From Hymenobacter cavernae (GTDB lineage: Bacteria > Bacteroidota > Bacteroidia > Cytophagales > Hymenobacteraceae), in contig NZ_BMHT01000006.1 in the NCBI RefSeq assembly GCF_014641455.1, positions 310,001 to 374,000 on the forward strand: a stretch of DNA of 64,000 nucleotides. Direction: 5' to 3'. The notes below the pieces were generated by a model. It made no database searches, was not told the DNA's origin, and was given only the letters and a program-made list of their open reading frames with translations. The number at the start of each line of letters is the position of its first letter. Within the stretch, counting starts at the first letter, position 1. Both the position numbers and the translations under genes were made by a program. Of this stretch, positions 60,209-64,000 are shown piece by piece.

Positions 60209-60748
60209 CTACACGACCTTGTAGACGTCCGGATAATTGCGGCCCAGGCCATCGTAGTCGAGGCCGTAGCCCACAATGAATTCATTGGGCAGCTCGATAC
60301 CGACGTAGCGCAGCTCCAGCTGGTGCTGAAGGCATTCGGGCTTGGTAAACAGCGTGGCTACTTCCAGAGAAGCCGGCTTCCTGGCTGTCAGCTGCTCAAG
60401 CAGTTCCCGCATCGTGTGGCCCGTATCCACGATATCCTCCACGATAATCAGGTGGCGATTGGCTACTTCCTCCTGCAAACCTAGGATTTCCTTTACCTCG
60501 CCGGTGCTGGTGGTGCCCTGGTAAGACGCCACGCGGATGAAAGCCACTTCGCAGTCGATGCTCATTTCCTTCATCAGATCGGCGGCAAACATGAAGGAGC
60601 CGTTCAGGACGACGACAAACAAGGGCTGCTGCCCAGCGTAATCCTGGTTGAGGCGCGTGGCAATGTTACGCACGGCCTCCGCGATTCGAGCAGCGGGCAA
60701 ATAGGGAGTAAATTGCTTGTCGTGCAGCGAGATAGTAGACAGCGGCAT
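60209..60748 (-). CDS. hpt: Hypoxanthine phosphoribosyltransferase
   Basis: A 179-aa purine salvage enzyme that turns hypoxanthine (or guanine) into IMP (GMP) with PRPP. The PRPP-binding signature is IIVEDIVDTGHT, with VVVLNGSFMFAADL at the pyrophosphate loop and a C-terminal ELPNEFIVGYGLDYDG. It begins the hpt/adk/obgE group on the minus strand, with a candidate promoter at 60784. Confidence 0.95.
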   Translation of the reverse strand: MPLSTISLHDKQFTPYLPAARIAEAVRNIATRLNQDYAGQQPLFVVVLNGSFMFAADLMKEMSIDCEVAFIRVASYQGTTSTGEVKEILGLQEEVANRHLIIVEDIVDTGHTMRELLEQLTARKPASLEVATLFTKPECLQHQLELRYVGIELPNEFIVGYGLDYDGLGRNYPDVYKVV

Positions 60749-60783
60749 CCGAGTTTGGTTGAGACCCTGGGTGAAAGCGGAGC

Positions 60784-60791
60784 CAAAGGTA
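60784..60791 (-). promoter_or_regulatory. Candidate hpt promoter (-7 box TACCTTTG)
   Basis: The complement of 60784-60791 is TACCTTTG, about 35 bases before the hpt ATG and directly after the hppA terminator. The -33 box is degenerate. Confidence 0.55.
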
Positions 60792-60798
60792 GTACAAA

Positions 60799-60831
60799 AA
60801 AGCTGCCCCTCCGGCGCGGAAGGGCAGCTTT
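60799..60831 (-). terminator. hppA terminator
   Basis: AAAGCTGCCC pairs with GGGCAGCTTT around a GC-rich loop, with an A-run on the plus strand that becomes a T-run in the minus-strand RNA. It lies 52 bases after the hppA stop. Confidence 0.8.
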
Positions 60832-60882
60832 AGCAACTACAAAGCTTGGTATTGTCTAGCGGTTACGCTATTTCGTTCTATT

Positions 60883-63126
60883 TCAGCGCATGAGCTGGCG
60901 AGTTAGCCGAAACGTCTGTTTTCCGGCTGAAGCTGACTCCTCATCTCGTGGTGAGCTAGCTAGTACACTCTGCTCCGCTTGGTTTGGGAGAACGGGCGCC
61001 ATGGCTTTTTCCGGCGCGGCAATGTGTGGCGCAATCACGAGCGACACGATAGACATCAGCTTGATGAGAATGTTCATCGAGGGGCCGGAGGTGTCTTTGA
61101 ACGGGTCGCCGACCGTGTCGCCGGTGACGGAAGCTTTGTGCGCGTCGGAGCCTTTGTACTGCATGGTGCCGTCGATCATCACGCCTTTCTCGAATGACTT
61201 TTTGGCGTTGTCCCAGGCGCCGCCCGCGTTGCTCTGGAACATCGCCATCAGCACACCCGATACGGTAACGCCGGCCAGCGTGCCACCTAGCACCTCCGGT
61301 CCCATCGTGAAGCCCACAATGATGGGCACGATGAGGGCAATGGCGCCCGGCAGCATCATTTCGCGAATGGCAGCCTGGGTCGAGATGGCCACGCACTTCT
61401 CGTACTCGGGCCGGCCGGTGCCTTCCATGATGCCCGGAATTTCGCGGAACTGGCGCCGCACTTCCTGCACCATCGCCATAGCTGCCCGGCCAACGGCGGA
61501 AATAGCCAGGGCCGAAAAGATAAACGGAATCATGGCGCCCACGAACAGGCCCGCCAGCACCCGCGCATTGCTGATGTCGATGCCTGTGATATTGGCCGTG
61601 CCCATAAAGGCGGCGAACAACGCCAGCGAGGTCAAGGCGGCCGAGGCAATGGCGAAGCCTTTGCCGGTAGCCGCAGTGGTATTGCCCACAGCGTCCAGAA
61701 TATCAGTCCGTTCGCGCACTTCTTTTGGCAGCTCGCTCATTTCGGCAATACCGCCCGCGTTATCCGCAATTGGGCCGAAGGCATCAATAGCTAGCTGCAT
61801 GGCGGTGGTGGCCATCATGCCCGCCGCGGCAATGGCCACGCCGTAGAGCCCGGCAAATTGAAAAGAAAAGATAATGCCGCCCGCCAGCACTAGAATTGGC
61901 AGCACCGTTGATTCCATTCCCACGGCCAGCCCACCGATAACGGTAGTAGCATGACCGGTGCTGCTCTGCCGCACGATGCTCAGCACGGGCCGCTTACCCA
62001 TCGCCGTGTAATACTCGGTGATAATGCTCATCAGGGTGCCTACAATCAGCCCTACGATGATAGCATAAAAAACATCAAGCGAGGTGAAAGGCACCGCGCC
62101 GGGTCGGCTGATGATCAGGTCGCCGGGCGGCAGCAGCCAGCGCACCAGAAAGTAAGAAGAAACCGCCGTGAGCACCACCGACACGTAGTTGCCGAAGTTG
62201 AGCGCCCCCTGCACGTTGCCCCCTTCCTTCACGCGCACCATCAGAATACCAATGAGCGAAGAAATGATACCGACGCCGGCAATAACCATCGGCAGCAGAA
62301 TGGGCGACAAGCCGTTGAACTTATCACCAGCGGCTACCACTTCGCGACCTAGCACCATGGTAGCCAGAATAGTAGCCACGTAGGACCCAAACAAATCGGC
62401 GCCCATGCCCGCTACGTCGCCCACGTTGTCGCCCACGTTGTCGGCGATGGTGGCGGGGTTGCGTGGGTCGTCCTCCGGAATGCCGGCTTCAACTTTACCC
62501 ACGAGGTCGGCGCCCACGTCGGCGGCTTTGGTGTAGATGCCGCCACCCACACGCGCAAACAAGGCAATGCTTTCGGCGCCAAGCGAAAAGCCCGTCAGCA
62601 CTTCTAACGCGGTTTCCATCTCAACGCCGTTGGCTCCGGCCCCGAGCTTCACCACGAACAGGTTATAAAACACAATGAACAGCGAACCTAGCCCTAGCAC
62701 CGCCAGACCGGCCACGCCCATTCCCATCACCGAGCCGCCGGAAAATGACACGTTTAACGCCTGCGCCAGGCTCGTGCGCGCCGCTTGGGCCGTGCGCACG
62801 TTGGCTTTGGTGGCAATCTTCATCCCGATGAAACCCGCCAAAGCAGAGAAGACGGCCCCAATCAGGAAAGCAATAACAATGATAGGACTTGACCGTTCGC
62901 CCGTACTACCTAGGTATCCCAGAAAAGCGCAGGCAATGAGCGCAAACAAAGACAAAACGCGGTACTCAGCCTTCAAAAAAGCAATAGCGCCATCGGCAAT
63001 GTAGCCGGCAATGGTTTGCATGTGCTGATTACCGGCATCCTGCCGGTTTACCCAGCCCGCTCGAAACCAGGTGTAGAGCAAAGCCAGCACGCCGAGCGCC
63101 GGAGCAACGTAAAGAATACTCATCAT
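60883..63126 (-). CDS. hppA: Membrane-bound, ion-pumping pyrophosphatase
   Basis: A 747-aa integral membrane protein with about 15-16 helices. It hydrolyses pyrophosphate to pump H+ or Na+. The active-site motifs [19 protein letters not shown] and the later [10 protein letters not shown] are present; Ala (not Lys) in GNTTAA points to the potassium-dependent type. The C-terminus (about 45 residues) extends past the usual end, ending [10 protein letters not shown]. The ion pumped cannot be read directly. ATG 63126 or 63123 could start translation. Confidence 0.95.
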   Translation of the reverse strand: MMSILYVAPALGVLALLYTWFRAGWVNRQDAGNQHMQTIAGYIADGAIAFLKAEYRVLSLFALIACAFLGYLGSTGERSSPIIVIAFLIGAVFSALAGFIGMKIATKANVRTAQAARTSLAQALNVSFSGGSVMGMGVAGLAVLGLGSLFIVFYNLFVVKLGAGANGVEMETALEVLTGFSLGAESIALFARVGGGIYTKAADVGADLVGKVEAGIPEDDPRNPATIADNVGDNVGDVAGMGADLFGSYVATILATMVLGREVVAAGDKFNGLSPILLPMVIAGVGIISSLIGILMVRVKEGGNVQGALNFGNYVSVVLTAVSSYFLVRWLLPPGDLIISRPGAVPFTSLDVFYAIIVGLIVGTLMSIITEYYTAMGKRPVLSIVRQSSTGHATTVIGGLAVGMESTVLPILVLAGGIIFSFQFAGLYGVAIAAAGMMATTAMQLAIDAFGPIADNAGGIAEMSELPKEVRERTDILDAVGNTTAATGKGFAIASAALTSLALFAAFMGTANITGIDISNARVLAGLFVGAMIPFIFSALAISAVGRAAMAMVQEVRRQFREIPGIMEGTGRPEYEKCVAISTQAAIREMMLPGAIALIVPIIVGFTMGPEVLGGTLAGVTVSGVLMAMFQSNAGGAWDNAKKSFEKGVMIDGTMQYKGSDAHKASVTGDTVGDPFKDTSGPSMNILIKLMSIVSLVIAPHIAAPEKAMAPVLPNQAEQSVLASSPRDEESASAGKQTFRLTRQLMR

Positions 63127-63329
63127 AAACGCGGAGGATAAGGAGGTGGGAGTTTGGAAAGAGAAAATTAGCTTTATGCTCGTAAAATAGAGCTTTTACC
63201 CACAATCTCAACTTCTTACCTCCTGCTAATTCCTGCGTTCAACCTAGCTTTTGCGGAATCACTGCACGCAAGCGCTTAACGGATCCTAGGTTCCGCAGAA
63301 TTGCTCACAGACGCGCCTCCAAACCTAGG

Positions 63330-64000
63330 TTACAATTCCCACATCAGCACCTGATAGAGCGCCAGCATGCTTGCTATGTCGCGCTTGTCCACGATTTCGT
63401 CGGGCGAGTGTACGTTATCCTCCGGCGCGCCCACAAAGCACCAGTCCCACGGGTAAGCACTGTGCTGCAATTCTTTGGCGTCGGAGCCGCCGCTGCCTTC
63501 TACTTCCAGCTGGTGCGGGATGCCGGAAGCACGGGCAATGGCACGAATCCGCTCCACGTAAGAACGGCGCGGAATGAGAGAGTCACGCAATGAAATAGCG
63601 ACTCCTTCGCCTGATCGTACGCCCTCCGTCACCCACGTAATGTCCGAAATTAAGGCCTGCCGCACGCCATATTCTTCATAGATATACTTAGCTAGGTACG
63701 CAACCGAGCCGCCGCCGTGCTCTTCCCAGCAGCCAAACGCAATGATGCCGTCGGTGAGCGTTTCGGCCAAACGCAGCGCGTTCCACACTCCCAGGCGATT
63801 ATCGAGGTAGCAAGATTGCACAGTATCAGCCGTTTCACGAAAATCACAGTAGAACGTTAGCTCCGTGCCACGTTCCACCTCACGGGTGAACTCATAGCCT
63901 AGTTCCCCGGTTTGCTTGTCTACGGTAAGGGTGCAGTCAACTGGACCTTGCCCGTCGTGCCCTACCAGGCGGTAGCCGGGCACGGTGCGGGGGCCGCCAA
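63330..64000 (-). CDS. M42 family metallopeptidase, 5' end outside window
   Basis: At least 223 codons, open to the window edge (the frame continues upstream of a GTG at 63983 as GGPRT). It carries the M42/M20-like zinc residues: [26 protein letters not shown] and a late His in [10 protein letters not shown]. The family removes N-terminal residues or trims peptides in the cytoplasm. The N-terminal part, with the first zinc His, lies outside the window. It is divided from hppA by 203 bases with two CCTAGG sites (63285, 63324). Confidence 0.85.
   Translation of the reverse strand, partial: GGPRTVPGYRLVGHDGQGPVDCTLTVDKQTGELGYEFTREVERGTELTFYCDFRETADTVQSCYLDNRLGVWNALRLAETLTDGIIAFGCWEEHGGGSVAYLAKYIYEEYGVRQALISDITWVTEGVRSGEGVAISLRDSLIPRRSYVERIRAIARASGIPHQLEVEGSGGSDAKELQHSAYPWDWCFVGAPEDNVHSPDEIVDKRDIASMLALYQVLMWEL

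Noticed and set aside
1-64000. tRNA, rRNA, CRISPR array, prophage or IS element
   Set aside because: No cloverleaf, no regularly spaced direct repeats with spacers, no integrase or transposase ORF, and no rRNA-like segment was seen.

Overview
The window looks like chromosomal DNA of a GC-rich member of the Bacteroidota, most likely the Cytophagales (Hymenobacter-like). The reasons are gene content and order (lptA-like/bamD/rpoZ/coaC/coaB/DUF4835/recN, hpt/adk/obgE, grpE/dnaJ, bshA for bacillithiol), TPR-type two-component kinases, few Shine-Dalgarno sequences, and repeated TAnnTTTG (-7) promoter boxes. I see 63 protein genes (two cut by the window edges), no rRNA, tRNA, CRISPR array, prophage or insertion sequence. 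Starts and products are read from sequence motifs only; no database search was run.

Layout. 1-5.4 kb: lysS, an acidic small protein, two YtxH stress proteins, a Kazal lipoprotein, a cupin and a dienelactone hydrolase. 5.6-12.5 kb: two secreted metallopeptidases (M28, M20), a TPR sensor kinase with a lost phospho-acceptor His, and an AraC/cupin pair. 12.7-17.4 kb: CorC-type protein, FNT channel, ABC exporter and an AT-rich membrane ORF. 17.4-18.4 kb: a DUF433/DUF5615 toxin-antitoxin pair between 76-bp direct repeats. 18.5-28.5 kb: mostly single accessory genes (ACT, PRISE-type SDR, methyltransferase, phosphatase, TerB, sterol-desaturase family, pectinesterase, dinB). 28.8-36.9 kb: fabI, then a long minus-strand core cluster for envelope biogenesis, RNA polymerase omega, CoA synthesis and DNA repair. 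37-47.8 kb: tilS, mdh, two rhomboid proteases, mutL, a NagZ/beta-lactamase-like fusion and bshA. 47.9-55.3 kb: an Fe-S carrier, several family-level genes, an ABC transporter pair, and an ECF sigma factor with a membrane partner. 55.6-64 kb: dnaJ, grpE, an AT-richer GIY-YIG gene, obgE, adk, hpt, the membrane pyrophosphatase hppA and a truncated M42 peptidase.

Two genome-scale signals stand out. First, the palindrome CCTAGG (usually ACCTAGGT or AACCTAGGTT) occurs about 75 times by hand count, inside genes, in terminators and between genes, although CTAG is usually rare in bacteria. In genes it is read as Leu-Gly (CTA GGT), as Pro-Arg or Ala-Arg with the otherwise rare AGG codon, or, in the third frame, as the TAG stop. 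It behaves like a highly iterated palindrome kept at the DNA level. Second, many intergenic gaps are filled with long inverted repeats of 60-130 bp that fall into several families with copies elsewhere in the window. One of them separates coaC from coaB, which are normally one fused gene. No transposase is present here to explain them.
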